This document shows positions 22,847 to 35,982 of a stretch of 64,000 bases of DNA, in pieces. This stretch comes from Sepioteuthis lessoniana (taxonomy: Eukaryota > Mollusca > Cephalopoda > Myopsida > Loliginidae). The notes beneath the pieces were generated by a model, which saw only the letters and a list, made by a program, of their open reading frames with translations, had not been told where the DNA came from and did not search any database. Location: assembly GCA_963585895.1 (NCBI GenBank), contig OY757904.1, positions 163,287,213 to 163,351,212 of the forward strand. The letters are read 5' to 3'. Each line of letters opens with the position of its first letter. Position 1 is the stretch's first letter. The translations under genes were made by a program, and so were the position numbers.

Positions 22847-22911
<65 letters not shown>
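22815..22911. repeat. TATC and (CT)n microsatellites
   Basis: A short TATC run directly after the mariner, then about 30 CT units at 22850-22911. Confidence 0.95.
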
Positions 22912-22915
<4 letters not shown>

Positions 22916-23637
22916 CTATAATTATGAATGCCCAAATTGCAATAAGATTGCAGTTATTAAAAAAGCTTTATTAATGCAGTACAATTAATTCCCCCAAGGA
23001 AAATATCTATCTTATCTTAAATAACATTGAATTCCTATATTAGATAAATCACTCGATGCCTTAACTTCTAATAAAAATCATCTCAACAAACACATACCTC
23101 TTGAAACCCGAATATGCCAATTTTTCCTCCAAAACACTCAGATATTACTTAACATCTACAACAGACATAAACTCAAAGCAATTAACGCTTTCAGAATAAA
23201 ATTAAAAAAAAACAACGCTCAAAAAGTTTTTCTTTTCACAGCGAATTGTAAATGTATTTAACAATTCCAATTCTACTGTTTCTCCTAATTGTTGTATGAT
23301 GTCATCTGATGCCTTATTGGCTAACACCATTCTTATTTGAATTGAGATTGTTTGAGAATATCAACCAATAGTTCAGTGGTCAATATCTTCATTTAAAAAC
23401 AAATATATAAAATATCTTTTCTTACTATTCTTTAAATGATTTGAAACAATGAAAAACAAAATTGTTTCAATTCTCTAAAAATAAACTGTACTATTTTTGA
23501 AACAAACTAAAGACATAGCACATGAAATTCTGAATCTTTCAGACAATTTCTACATTTTCAATTCGTGTTTCCTTGTATATAAATAACAAAAGCTTTTTAA
23601 AAAAATAATATATTCTTTCTATTCTGTTCTGTTTAAC

Positions 23638-23680
<43 letters not shown>

Positions 23681-24192
23681 CTGTGCAGAATGTAATTACA
23701 TATTTCACCTTTATGAACTATGAATCAACCAACCAGGACAGAACCACTATTAAATGGTATGAAACTGCATCTAGAATAAATTTATCATCTTTTCTATTGG
23801 ACAATTGTTTATAGTGTATCACAGAGTTTAACTCAATAGAGGATAATATTCTTCAATATAACAATGTAAGAGCACAGTCTGCAAAACAAACCCCCAAAAA
23901 GATAAATTGTTTGGATGAGAGGTTCTTCCACTTTCTTTATACTCAATGGATTTAATGCCTACAGATTTTCATTTGTTTTGATCATTTGAACATTTAATAG
24001 GTAGAAAATTCAGAAACAAAGAAGGTGAAAATAGTCTTTCAAACTATTTTGATTCCTTTAAATGTGTAATCAAAAATTTGTTTCCCATTGGGATTCAGTT
24101 GTTGAAAATCGACGTGATAACATTTTTGATGATAATGTTTGATTGAATTTAACTTTGCTTTTATATCCTCTTTGATAAAATATAATTTCTCG

Positions 24193-24245
<53 letters not shown>

Positions 24246-24639
24246 TAACAAACTTAAAAGGCTTCACATTTAAAACAAATATGCTATTTATGAGCATATT
24301 AGAATTTCTCATTTTTTGTGACAAAGATGCTACCTAATCCTGAGACCAAAATTCTTTTATTAATCAAAATATGAAGACTTAGATTGAAAAACATCTATGA
24401 AGAATTCTCTCTTTCATAAAAATGACTAATTGAAAAATAAGCCCAAAGCAATATTTATTCAAAAATAGAAAAGGCAAATATAATCATGAAATGTTCAATG
24501 ATTAAAAGAAATTATTTTTCTGTAATGTGATTGTTTTAACCACTGACACATAGAGTATAGAAACAACAATGAATGGGATAACTGTTTGTTGAACTTGAAC
24601 TCTTGATATCTTATCATTACTCTCAGAGTCTGGTGGATT
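22912..24639. other. AT-rich DNA with two (AT)n microsatellites
   Basis: AT runs at about 23640-23676 and 24195-24241. The 70- and 84-codon minus frames there are the AT run read as YIYI. The region 24495-24640 may include the 3' tail of the adjacent RTE but has no clear landmark. Confidence 0.6.
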
Positions 24640-26190
24640 ATGGATATATTATAGATGAGCTGATGACCAGTTCCTTCTATTCCTTTCAATTCTTAGACTC
24701 TCTCTCAAGACATCACTCCAATTCATGCCTGTCTATTTTCGGATGTTACCGTTCTATCTCTTTATCAGCCAACTCTTCCTTGCATTGTGCCTTGTAGAAT
24801 TCTCTTATGAATTCCTGTTCATCACAAATCATACTCATACCACTTTTGCATTTTTCAAAGTGACTAGCAGATCTTCCTTGCACCTAATTTTATTTCTCAT
24901 GTCTTCATTGGTGATACAGTGTTTTTAGGAAAAACCAAAGGGTTTCCAAAAATATTGCATTTATATGGTCTACTATCTCGATATCAGCTGTCAATGTCGA
25001 TGATTCAAGGGTACACAAGAATAATGTGTCCAGAGAGAATATCAATCCAATATTCAAGCTTAGTGAAATGTTTTTGTCACTCCAAATCATCTTCAGTTTT
25101 GTTGTTTCTGTTGCTGAAATCTTGCATATTATTTTAAGATATGATCTCTGCTCTTCAGATACTTGAAGCCATTAATTATTTCAAGCTTTTTCTTATTAAC
25201 TCCAGTGTCAGTATTGATGCCATTAGCATCAATTGGTTATCAGTTTGGTCATGAATTTTTTTGCCAAATGTCTTGGCATTCCACAAAATTATTTCCTCTT
25301 CTTTCCTGCTGTGTGCTTTTTTATTTAAATCCTCAAAGATGCCGTAGGAATCCACTTAATGTTGGATGTACATCTTACACAGATTGCAGATCCATTCTGA
25401 ATCTGCAATCTCTTATTCAGTAATGAGTAATCATCTCTGTTTGTGATTTAAATCTATTCAGTAAAATCTTCAACATAACGTTGCTTGAAATATTAAGAGG
25501 ATTGTGTGATAAGTCTGGTATTTTTTTGTCTTTTTTGTTTGGGTGATGATCAGTGACGGCATCTATATCATTATCTATACTCCTATCTGGCATAAAAGTT
25601 ATCATGATAGAAAATAGCCTGGGCAAATCAAGTTCAAATCCTAGACAAAGCTTATTTGGTATCACTTAGCACAAGTGTCTATAGAAAGATACAAATCCAT
25701 CTCTTCTCTCTTCAGCTATATGTAAATAGTAGGGATAACTAGACACTTTAGCCTTCAATATGGCAACAAGTTTAGAAGGTAAACTCTAAATTCATATCAA
25801 CTATACTCCACATGGAAATTGACATTGTGTCATATTCTGTCAATAGCAGAGGGGTTAGGTAAATACATACTCCACTTAGAAATTGACATTGTGTTATATT
25901 CTATCTTTAGCAGAGGGGTTAGGTAAATACTGCCATCTGACAAATCTTCTTGCAGATTATTTGAAGGGTGCTTCCCATGGCTTCTCTTCCTGCTTCTATT
26001 TGCTCTGCTAAAATATTGTTTACTCCTGCTGATTTTCTCTTGTTTAGTAATTTCACTGCTAATGACTGTGTAGTTGAAGAAAGTTCAATATTTCTGGGCT
26101 TCTTGTGGTTTTGGGATTCAATAGATCTGATCACTACTCTGTCTATATCTTTAAAAGGTCCTGGTTTTCTGTGAAGCATTTAGCAACTTT
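24640..26190 (-). pseudogene. BovB-like RTE reverse transcriptase pseudogene
   Basis: The minus strand carries RT blocks in order: KRKSAGVNNILAEQIEAG and the following helix (26100-25930), then after a SINE insertion PNKKDKKIPDLSHNPLNIS and NVMLKILLNRFKSQ (about 25550-25420), then KLKMIWSDKNISLSLNIGL and LTADIE (about 25100-24960), and the C-terminal ITNEDMRNKI, ILQGTM and ELKGIEGTGHQL (24930-24650). The palm region with the catalytic Asp pair is deleted between about 25400 and 25200, and stops and frameshifts are frequent. This differs from the RTE at 2-1208, so at least two RTE lineages have been active here. Confidence 0.85.
25583..25930 (+). mobile_element. SINE family B inserted in the RTE, with duplicated tail
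   Basis: Plus-strand landmarks match the family B copies at 48305 and 16744: AAGTTCAAATCCT (B box), TCAGCTATATGTAAATAGTAGG, AAACTCTAAATT, TTGACATTGTGTCATATTCTG and GCAGAGGGGTTAGG. The last 64 bp (25803-25866) are repeated exactly in register at 25867-25930 with a few substitutions. The SINE separates RT blocks that are contiguous in intact RTEs. Confidence 0.82.
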
Positions 26191-26199
26191 GTTTTGTTT

Positions 26200-27730
26200 T
26201 TGTTTTTTTGTTGGTTTTTTTTTTTGTGATCTTTTGATTTGTATTGGTCAAATCTTTCACCAACCATACAAGTCATTTTAGTCTCAATTAATATTTATAC
26301 AGCCTTTTTTTTTACTTATTGACATTTCATCTTGCCCTGTTACTTTATTAGTATTATGTTAGTCATAACTATAATATGAAATAAACGTATTTGAAGAATA
26401 TTTGATCTTAAATATTACTTTAGGATGTATTTGTTTATTTGTTATATTTACTTTTTGTTCGGACTTTTTTATAGTTTTAAAGAAAGTTTATCTAATTTAA
26501 TGTTGGACCAAATCAAGAAACAACAAAAATCATTTTTGTGCATATTCTTGGAATTTCTCTATTCAAATGATGATTAATGACTTAATGAAATATCATATAA
26601 GCCACAAAGTACAAAGTTTTAAAAGAAGTTCCGTTTTCATGTTACAATATTGAAAGAATTTATAGGGATAAATAAAATAAAAGTTTTGAATGGATGAAAT
26701 AAAGAAATGATCTTCTTTATTTCAATTGAAAGAGAGGAAGATGAATAATCTGCTAAGTTCTGACCAACCATTTACTTGTCTATTGGACATAACTTTATAC
26801 GATTCTCTAATATTGATTTATTATACACAATGCATAAAAATGTGGCTGTTTTATGCATGTACTTGTGTCATTACATCATTACTGAATATCTATGGCTTTA
26901 TTTCTTGAAAACCAAACATACAAACGATTTTAATTGATACCAGTATGTTGTTATTTCTATTTAATGCTGAGAAAATAAAATGCATTTAAAGCCTACATAT
27001 ATAAAATTAGTCTGGTAAAAGGCCATAAAAGAGAGGCCTGAAACAAATAAACTTAAGTCTTGAATAAGGTCCATGAAGAGAAAGAAGAAAGAAAATAACT
27101 GAGTATTAAATGATTTGACAACAATTCTTCAATTCAGTCATTGGTGCTGTGGTTTTTGGGGGAGTGGGGAGAAGTATAGGCAGAAATCAATGAAAACAAA
27201 CAAACAATTTACTGTAGGGAAATAATTCACAGAATGCATAAAAATTCAGTTTGATGTGCCAAATAGAACAGAAAAATTGGTAAAAATCTATTTCACGACT
27301 AAATTCATGGGAGAACAGCTGAAAATTACCGAGATTTTATGCTAATATTAAATTTCAACCTTTAAGCTACAGTTGATATACACCTCTCTTAATATTTATC
27401 CTAATTATTGGCCTTATGCCAGTCAAAATTAAGCCTCATAAGCATTTATAGAAAAGATTGGAATTAAAAATTTACAAAACATCTTGCAATTCATATCTTT
27501 GTAATTTTTTAAAATATCTTTAGTGATTTTAATATTTCCTTTTGTTTTTACAGTAAAAAAAAACAGAACATAGAGAGATTCTATTTTATAAGGTTTTGTT
27601 TATTTTTAAATTAATTTTTTTTCATTTAAATTTTCTTTATATCTTCAAAAGAAATATGAATAATGTTAACGAAATTTGCATGTGTGTGTGTGTGTGTGCG
27701 CGTGTGTGCATAAAGAATAAAAATTTAGGC
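26200..27730. other. AT-rich DNA, no gene accepted
   Basis: A 60-codon frame at 26726-26908 is unsupported. A short TG repeat lies at 27680-27708. Confidence 0.6.
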
Positions 27731-27736
27731 GATATG

Positions 27737-27893
27737 GTACTTGATGCCTCCTTGCTTGACACTCAGCATTATTAGGTATGTATCAAGGGTAAAGTGGAGC
27801 AATCCAGGGGAAAAGAGTAGCATCCTTCCTTACACATCAATGTCGTAGCTTTTGAAAAAGGAGCCTTTGGGTTGCCAACTTTAATATAATACT
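27737..27893 (+). mobile_element. SINE family A, 5'-truncated
   Basis: Begins at ATGGTACTTGATGCC and keeps TTGCTTGACACTCAGCATTA, AAAGTGGAGCAATCC, GTCGTAGCTTTTGAAAAAGG and GCCAACTTTA. The tRNA-like head is missing. Confidence 0.85.
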
Positions 27894-27899
27894 AAGCAC

Positions 27900-28676
27900 T
27901 GAATAAAAAGAAGTCACTTTTCATTTAACTTTATCAGAAGCCTTAAGGAATGAGTAATAATCTCTTTTATTGGAATTCAAAATTTTAAATTAATTGTGAA
28001 AGTTGCCACATAAAGAACAAGAGAAAATAAGATTTCCTTTTGTAGTTTTAAGAAAAAAAAGAAGTTATACAAATGGCTTTACTTTTCCTTTGGCCACCTG
28101 TGCAATTGTATTTTATGTCAAAAGTAAAAACAAGATCTTCTCACAAAGGTAGAAATATTTTGTTTATTAATAGCAATTTTGGTTAATTAATCTGAAAGCT
28201 AATTAAACTTCTATAATTAGTAAGAAGAAGGTTGGTGGGAGAAAGGAAGCGGAGTGTAAAAGATGCTGAGAAGAAGGAGGAGGAGGAGGAGGAGAGAAAG
28301 AAAAGGGAAGCAAAGAGGGAAGGGTGAAGAAAGAGATGTAAATTATCTGTGTATTTAAAAATAGAATTAAAACTTATTGCTTTTACAATTTATTTCTCTC
28401 TCCTATTACTACAAGATTATAATAAGGTTATATTTCATTATTGTTCATTCAGTTATGTCCTGTATTCCAGGGAATTTTGAGGGTCTCAGCCAGTAAAGAA
28501 TATGTTTTAATAAAGTTTAAAAAGAGAAGGATTTAATGTTGAAGTTTAAATGGTACTTTGTTTTAATTGTTCAAAATGATAAGAAAAAAGAAATCTTACA
28601 AAAATTATAAACAGTCCAATTTTTTTATTTCTTAAAAGAATTATTAAATAATTCATGACTAATAAGTTGGTTGATT
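27900..28676. other. AT-rich DNA with a purine-rich block
   Basis: A GGA-rich purine tract lies at about 28265-28330. Nothing else is recognised. Confidence 0.55.
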
Positions 28677-29690
28677 TCAGCCTGATTCCCCCTCCTTTCT
28701 TTTTCAGTCTGATTCCATCTCTTTTCTTTTTCAGTCTGATTACTCCTCCTTTCTTTTTTTGCCTGATTCCTCCTCCTTTCTTTTTCAGCCTGCTTCCCTC
28801 TACTTTCTTTTTCCGCCTGGTAACTCCTCCTTTCTTTATCAGTCTAATTCCTCCTCCTCTCATTTTCGGCCTGACTCCTCCTCCTCACATTTAACGCCTG
28901 ATTCCTCCTCCTTTCTTTTTCAGTCTGATTCCTCCTCCATACTTTATCAGCCTAATTCCTCCTCCTTATTTTTTCAGCCTGATTCCTCCTCCCTACTTTT
29001 TCAGCCTGATTCCTCCTCCTTTCTTTTTAAGTCTGATTCCACCTCCTTTCTTTTTCAGTCTTATTTCTCCTCCTTTCTTTTCCAGCCTGATTCCTCCGCC
29101 TTACTTTTTCAGCTTGATTCCTCCTCCTTACTTTTTCAGCCTGATTCCTACTTCTTTCTTTGTCAGCCTGATTCCTCCTCCCTACTTTTTCAGCCTGATT
29201 CCTACTCCTTTATTTCAGTCTGATTCTTCCTCCTTTCTTTTTCAGTTTGATTCCTCCTCCTTTCTTTTTCAGCCTGATTCATCCTCCTTTCCTTTTCAGT
29301 CTGATTCCCCCTCTTTTCTTTTTCAGTCTGGTTCCTCTTCCTTTGTTTTTTAATCTGATTCCTCATCCTTTCTTTTTCAGTCTGATTCCTCCTCCTTTTT
29401 AATTAGTTTGATTCCTCTTCCTTTTTTTTCAGTCTGCTTCCTCCTCTTTTCTTTTTCCATCTGCTTCCTCCTCCTTTTTTTTCAACCTGATTCCCCCTTC
29501 TTTCTTTTTCCGTCTAATTCCCCCTACTTTGGTTTTTAATCTGATTCCTCCTACTTTCTTTTTCTGTCAGATTCCCCGTCCTTTCTTTATCAGTCTGATT
29601 CCTCCTTCTTTCTTTAACAGTCTGATTCCTTCTCCTTTCTTTTCAGTCTGATTCCACCTCCTTTCTTTTTCAGTCTAATTCTTCTATGAG
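28677..29690. repeat. 27-bp minisatellite, about 37 units, splice-acceptor-like
   Basis: The unit is close to CAGTCTGATTCCTCCTCC followed by TTTCTTTTT. It is repeated head to tail for about 1 kb with substitutions and a few short units. Because 27 is divisible by three, long open frames appear (154 codons at 28759-29223, reading as DSSSFLFQP repeats); I regard these as artefacts, since no start context, splice junction or unique sequence flanks them. Each unit carries a polypyrimidine tract ending in CAG, the form of a 3' splice site on the plus strand. Confidence 0.93.
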
Positions 29691-29699
29691 GCTGGAAGG

Positions 29700-32274
29700 T
29701 TCTGTTGGTTATTTGTTTAGTTGATTGGAAGTAGTTGTCATTATTGTTGGTATTTGACTCCTTTGTTCTTCTTCTACCCCATTAACTTGTTGACTTCTTT
29801 GTCTGTGGAAGGCTGTAAGAGAATTTAAGGAAAGAAGGAAGAAAAGAAGGAAGGAAAGAGACAAAGATACCTTTCAACTCAAACTTTATTTTAGGGTTTA
29901 ATGACACTTTTGTGACAAAGAATGTTTTCTTGAAACCAGTTCAAATAGTCATGTCTCCCAGATAAAATATTAGAGTCACTTTCAGTGGTTGATGAGTTTG
30001 AAGTTTATGGTATGTCCAGTAAGTATTTTTAGTGAAGTATGTTGTCTTTGTAAAACTTTGTTTTTCATCATTTTGTGCAGTGGTATTTTCAGTAAGGTTT
30101 TTTCAGCAGAAGCGGCTTTCTAGCAGTAGACATGGTTAAGTATCAGGCCCCCCGGACGCAAATCAGCACATACTTTCACTGCTAGCAGCTGGGAGAATAA
30201 GGGTCCTTTCAATATGAAAGGTAAGGGATCAGATTTCTCTTTGGTGCCAAGAAGTCCTTTTTTCAGGCATGCACAGTTCTGTCAGTGGCTTCTGAGAACT
30301 GCTACATTTTTGATTTATTTTATTGCATTGATTTTTTTTTCTTTTCTAATCTAGCCCCCACATCTCCTCCCTTTCTCAGTTTCATTAATTTATATTTGAT
30401 CATTATTTCTAATCACTAACTTTTCACTCCTGTTGTTTAATAGTTTTTCACAAGATATCAAGTGATATAAAGTACCCTCTATAATTCCAACATCTTTACA
30501 AGGCTGCTAAAACTGTTTCAAACACACCAATAATGATGGTTACAACTATCATCATCATTTTCCACAATTTTTTAGTTCTCAAGCAAGGTCTAGGTATTGT
30601 TCATGTTTTTCATTTTCAGTTTTTCTCTGATTAGCTGGAACAGCTGATAAATTCTCTTTGTTTCCAATATTTAGATTCAGTTTTCTGTTCAGCTGCTGTT
30701 GCAGCAATGATGGTTGTAAAAATTGTTATTATTGTCATAGATTTTGTTTTCTTTTTCTATCACTAAAGACAGAAGAAAGTCTTTTTATTTCTGTTTGTTT
30801 TTCACTGGCTTTTCATCAAATTGTTACAGAATTTAATTTTTGCCCCAAATTTCAGGGATTTCATTTTTTACGTCTGCAATCACTTTTGTGTGTACAAAAC
30901 AAATCCATACAAACTTAACATAAATAAATAAATATTTTTTTTTATTGAATTATTGTTTTCTTTTTTTTTTAATCTAAAAAACAAGTCATGTGTATTGAAA
31001 AGGTGGTAAACCTTGTTCTGTATTTCAATGGTGCAAGTATCAACTTTCTTTCTGTACTTGATTGAAAATTGTCTCTTTGAAATTTGTGTACATAAAATCA
31101 ACTTTAGACTGTGTAATTATATTAAATGACAAACATTGATCCTGTTAAATACATTTCCATGTTTTGACATAACAACGAATTTGATATTGAATAGAAAAAA
31201 AACTTGACAAGGGACGGAAAAATTTATTTGTTTGTATTTTTTAAGTGAAAATTTTTCTGAGATTTGAATTTTCTTTCAAATAAGCAGCAAGAAGAGACAA
31301 ATAAAGTCTTAAACATTTTACTTGATAATTTCATTTAACATTGATTAGAAGAAAGTAAAATAAACTGACAAAAACATTAATACTCTTATTATTATGGTTC
31401 TTTCAAATTTGCATTTTTGTCTTAATTCAAATACAAATACTTTGGATAATATGGATATTCTTTAATTTTATAAAGTAATGAAATTGTTTCTTTTATTTCT
31501 TTCTTATTTTCTGACTTTTCTTGTTCCTTTTATGAACCAGAAACTGATTCAAACTTCTTTGAAAATGATAAGTGATATCAAAATATTAAGATAATCAGTA
31601 ATCTTCATTAATAGATGTACAATTATTTCACACAGATGCAAATGGGTGCCTGGGTCTGATGAGGTATAAGTAAAATATTACAAAATAAAAGCTGTTAAAT
31701 GTATTGCAGTTATAAGAGCCAATTCAAATTGTCTTTAATACAAGTGAGGAAAACATACATTTTGATATCTACTAATCATAACAAAGAGAAAAAAATAAAA
31801 ATTTGTGCATTTATTAAAGGAACTTTCTTTTAGAAGCTGCATACAAGACTTTAAGTAAATCGAACGTTTGTCAACAGATAATCAGCTTGGAGTATATACA
31901 CACTCACACATAAAAATACACACACCTATACACATATTTATATAACATGAAATTTGATGATATTTTTTATCTTAATAAATGAATTTTTTTAATAATACAT
32001 CAAATCATTTTTATGAGCAATGCTTTACAAAAAAAATATTAAGAAGTAAATATTGGAAAACAATGTGGAACAAATGTTTTTTTAAATTATCTATTCTCAA
32101 CTGAAATGTCTCAAATAACAAATGCTGTAAAAATAGATATAAAAGAAAACTTTTGTTTTTAAAAGAATCAAAAATAAAAGTTGTTTGACGGCCCTTAATA
32201 TGAAGAGCTACACTAACACACAAGCACAATCTTGACATAACATGTGTGTGTGTGCCAGATCATAAATAACTAAT
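29700..32274. other. Anonymous DNA, one possible noncoding exon
   Basis: Around 30083-30221 a segment begins after GTAAGGTTTTTTCAG and ends at ATGAAAG before GTAAGG, which looks like a spliced exon, but all three frames contain stops, so at most it is noncoding or terminal. The 86- and 73-codon frames at 30658 and 30880 (minus) and 75 codons at 32011 (minus) are unsupported. Confidence 0.4.
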
Positions 32275-32329
32275 CATATATATATATATATATATATATG
32301 CATATACATATATATATATATATATATAT
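32275..32329. repeat. AT/ATGC microsatellite used as LTR insertion site
   Basis: Imperfect AT repeat interrupted by GCATATACAT; the LTR starts at its right edge. Confidence 0.9.
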
Positions 32330-33387
32330 TGTGATGGCAAATTCTTTAAAATCCCAAAACGGGACTTTATTTTTGCACGTGTGAAGACGGGGCAGGTTGG
32401 CACTTGATCCCTTGTAGAATAAGTCCTCGTTCAGAGTTTTTTTCTCAGGCATATAAGAACTGGCATATTATGTGGGGGATTAATTTATGGCCAGACTGAC
32501 CGCCGCTGGCAAGGGGTTCCAAATTTCACACTATCCACACACCCACCAGGTCACTTTTCTTCCTCCCCTAGAACAACGGAAGATATGGACCTATAGGTTT
32601 AGACATAATAATATTATATTGTAGTAGTCGGCAACTCCGGTTTCCCGTGTGATATTTTAAAGGAATTAATAGGACAATTTTAAGCGAGATAATATAAGGC
32701 GAATAGAAGCTGGAAAAGAAATATGACATAACAAACTCGTAGAAGACACTGCAAAGAACAACTTCGACCACGTGGGAACATTAAAATATATCAATCTTTT
32801 ACTACACATAGATATACACCTTCAACATGTCAAATATATAATAAATGAACAGTCCATGAACATAAATGTCTTCCTTCTTTTCTTGTCTTTTGTTTTTCTT
32901 CAAATTGAGAGAGAGAGAGAGAGGGTATATAAAATTGGGTATAAGGAGAAATGGTCTCAAAGTTTACTTATCTTTTTTCTTTGATGGAGTTCCTGTGGAG
33001 AATATTTCCTCTTTTACAGGCTAATAGACTTTACGCTATTTTTAATCCTGGCTTGAAGAACTTGGCTCCCTCGTGTCCAAGATATTTTTTTGTCTTCTTC
33101 TACCCGGAGTACTGGCTTTGGTTCCGTCTGCCACGAACCCTGTCCAACAACTAACTTTTTTCTTTTCTATTTCCGCTGACGGGAGGGAGTCCCCACTTCC
33201 GTTTTAGGGTCCCAGCCAACCGTTTGGCTTCTACCTTCTTCCTTCCCGTGTCAGGCGACCCGAGGGAGGTCACCGAGTACAAACATCTGTTCTTAATGGT
33301 CATTCTCTGATGGCTTTCTACTGTTAATTTGAACACGAGGATAGTAGTAATTTTATTTCCATCGTCTCAGTGGGATGTCACGTGACA
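32330..33387 (-). mobile_element. Solo LTR-like element, inverted sister of 18717-19975
   Basis: On plus it begins TGTGATGGCAAATTC and ends TGTCACGTGACA, the complement of the ends at 18717-19975. Shared blocks run in reverse order: GGCACTTGATCCCT, GACTGACCGCCGCTGGCAAG, GGAAGATATGGACC, TCCCGTGTGATATTTTAAAG, and at the far end GTCAGGCGA and CTCAGTGG. ATAT on both sides is consistent with a 4-bp TSD but lies in an AT repeat, so it is weak evidence. The AATAAA near the LTR 3' end is kept on the minus strand. It is about 200 bp shorter than its sister. Confidence 0.75.
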
Positions 33388-34096
33388 ATATATATATATA
33401 TATATATCAAAGACTTTGGATTATAAATTTGATAGTTTATGAAAAATGAAATAAAGATAAAATCATCATATATATGCTATCTATTCAAATATATTTTATA
33501 TATGCCAATGTTTTGGTCTAACAAACGATCATCAGGGTAGTACTCTATTGTCTACAACAGAAAAAATATTTTTGAATGCAAAATGAAAATGAAAAAAAAT
33601 CATTGCACTCCTCATCATTTTACCATGTTTCATTTTGTTTTGAACCGAGATATCATGTTTTGTAGTTTAAAATTTCAACAGTATTGTCTTTAGGAATACA
33701 TTATTCTATAAGTCTAAAAAAAATAACAAAATTATTGAATTTAAGTATAATTAAAATATAATGAATAAAACTAATTAATATAATGTATATTGTATCTATT
33801 TAGAACTAATTCAACAAAAGAAAGGGATAAATTAATAGTATATGGTCTTTGTTTAATCATATTATAATTAGAAATTATGTTAGATTCAACAATCTTTCTG
33901 TGTTGATTATTGTGTATTCGGATTATCATTTTGGAATCTCAACAATTAAAACTTTGATCAGTTTCTAAATAATATTTAACTAAAGAATAACATGAATCAC
34001 CTAATTTGAAATCTCTGTTATGTTCATAAATGCATTTACTTATGGTTCTAGAGGTTTTGTTCATATCAATTTTGCTACAGTTATTACTAGGAATAT

Positions 34097-34127
<31 letters not shown>

Positions 34128-34328
34128 ACTTCTGCTGTTATTTTGTTAATGTTATTTTCATTATCAATTATATTACTAATTGTTTTAGAAGAGTTTGTAA
34201 TAGTTGGAATATCCATACTGTTTAAATCTTTTCAATTATCTGTGTAGTTAAATTAGTTGGTAAAATAATATATCTTTGTAATGGGTTTTATTTGAAAATT
34301 TGATTTTATTTGAAATGATGTTGTTATT

Positions 34329-34373
<45 letters not shown>

Positions 34374-34991
34374 TGTATGTAATCATTGCTATATATTTCT
34401 AAGGAGCAAGGTATTCATTGCTTACCCAATAAAAATTATTGAATAAAACATTCAAGATATATTTATTCAGTTTTATTTCACATTACTTTGGGGAGAAGAC
34501 AATGAATTTACATAAATAATAATGAATACTTGTAACTTGTACGTTAACATTCAGATCTAAAAACTTGTATCTTTTACGCATAAAATTTAATTTGTTATAA
34601 TCTCTTTCCACAATGAAATAATATGTCACTTCCCAACAAAATATGGAGAAAACCTTGGTACAGATTTTGTTGCCAGAAATATTCAAAGCACCTGCTGACT
34701 TGGTAAAAAGAGAAAGTTGGCCAATTTTTAGCCCACAATAATTTTTTTAAAATTTTTGTTTTAATTGAATTCATTATTTATAATTATAGTTCTTGAATGA
34801 TGTCATTAACATGAATATTACAAACTGAAATAATTATGATTCAATGGTAGAAACTGGTATTGTTTTGTTTTGAAAATGACACTTGAAGGTTAATGATTGG
34901 AAACACAAAAACTTCCTACCTATATGTTAAATTGATAAAAATTATCTAAGAGCATTATTTGCTTACCTTAGCATATCTTTCAGTGCCTGCC

Positions 34992-35050
<59 letters not shown>

Positions 35051-35527
35051 TATTTAATCCATTAAATCCTGAGTTGGGAACAATTCTAAGCAGGACTAAT
35101 AAAATATTCAAAAATAGAATATTAAATTTAAGTAATCCCGATCAAGAACTCAATGTAAATAAAATTCACAGAGGAAATAATTTTCTCTTCAAAAAAACCC
35201 AACAATTGATCACATTAAGATAATAAATTTTTGCCATCTTGTTAAAAAGCATTGATATAAATCAATGCTCTAAAACATTAACAGGATTTCTTCAGATCAA
35301 ACAAATAAATGGATTAAAATTATTTTTTCATGTTCACATCCAGACTAAAAGAAAACAAAACCAATAAGGTTTTGTTTTCTTTTCTCCAATATAAAAGTAA
35401 CCCTTCCAATTCAAGTAACAATAAGTATCAACTTATTTTGACATGTAAACGAACATCTAGTTTCATCATACTTCAAATTTAACTGAAGAAAAATTTACAC
35501 CAACAATACTGCATGTCTAAACATTCA

Positions 35528-35603
<76 letters not shown>

Positions 35604-35776
35604 TCATTCAGACATATCTAATTTTAGCACATCAATTTTTATCATTAAAATGAACTAAAAAAAATCTAAAACTAATGTTATTTAAAGTAACGCCCCCCCC
35701 ACCTAAATTACAATAATAGAGTAAAGCATGAATATGATTATTATATCTTAAGTTCCATCTAACAAACAAAATTTAC

Positions 35777-35821
<45 letters not shown>
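33388..35821. other. AT-rich DNA with six (AT)n microsatellites
   Basis: AT repeats lie at about 33388-33407, 34098-34129, 34332-34367, 34993-35042, 35530-35599 (70 bp) and 35779-35821. The 75-codon frame at 34020 and 67-codon frame at 34483 (minus) are unsupported. Confidence 0.7.
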
Positions 35822-35824
<3 letters not shown>

Positions 35825-35982
35825 GAATTTCTGGCTGGCAAGTTTTCACAATGGTGAAGAAAGACAAGTTCTCTCAACAAGTTTATTCAGAGATTATTGT
35901 CTATCATAAGCATATAATGGGATATCAAATGATCTCCAATGAACTCAATAACCCTGTCATTATGATTAGAACCATCAATCAA

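Noticed and set aside
28546-29353. Long overlapping frames of 79-154 codons with DSSSFLFQP or GGGIRLKKK repeats
   Set aside because: They exist on both strands only because the 27-bp minisatellite unit is divisible by three; no unique flanking coding sequence or start context.
30083-30221. Acceptor-exon-donor arrangement suggesting a coding exon
   Set aside because: All three plus frames contain stops; kept only as a possible noncoding exon in the region note.
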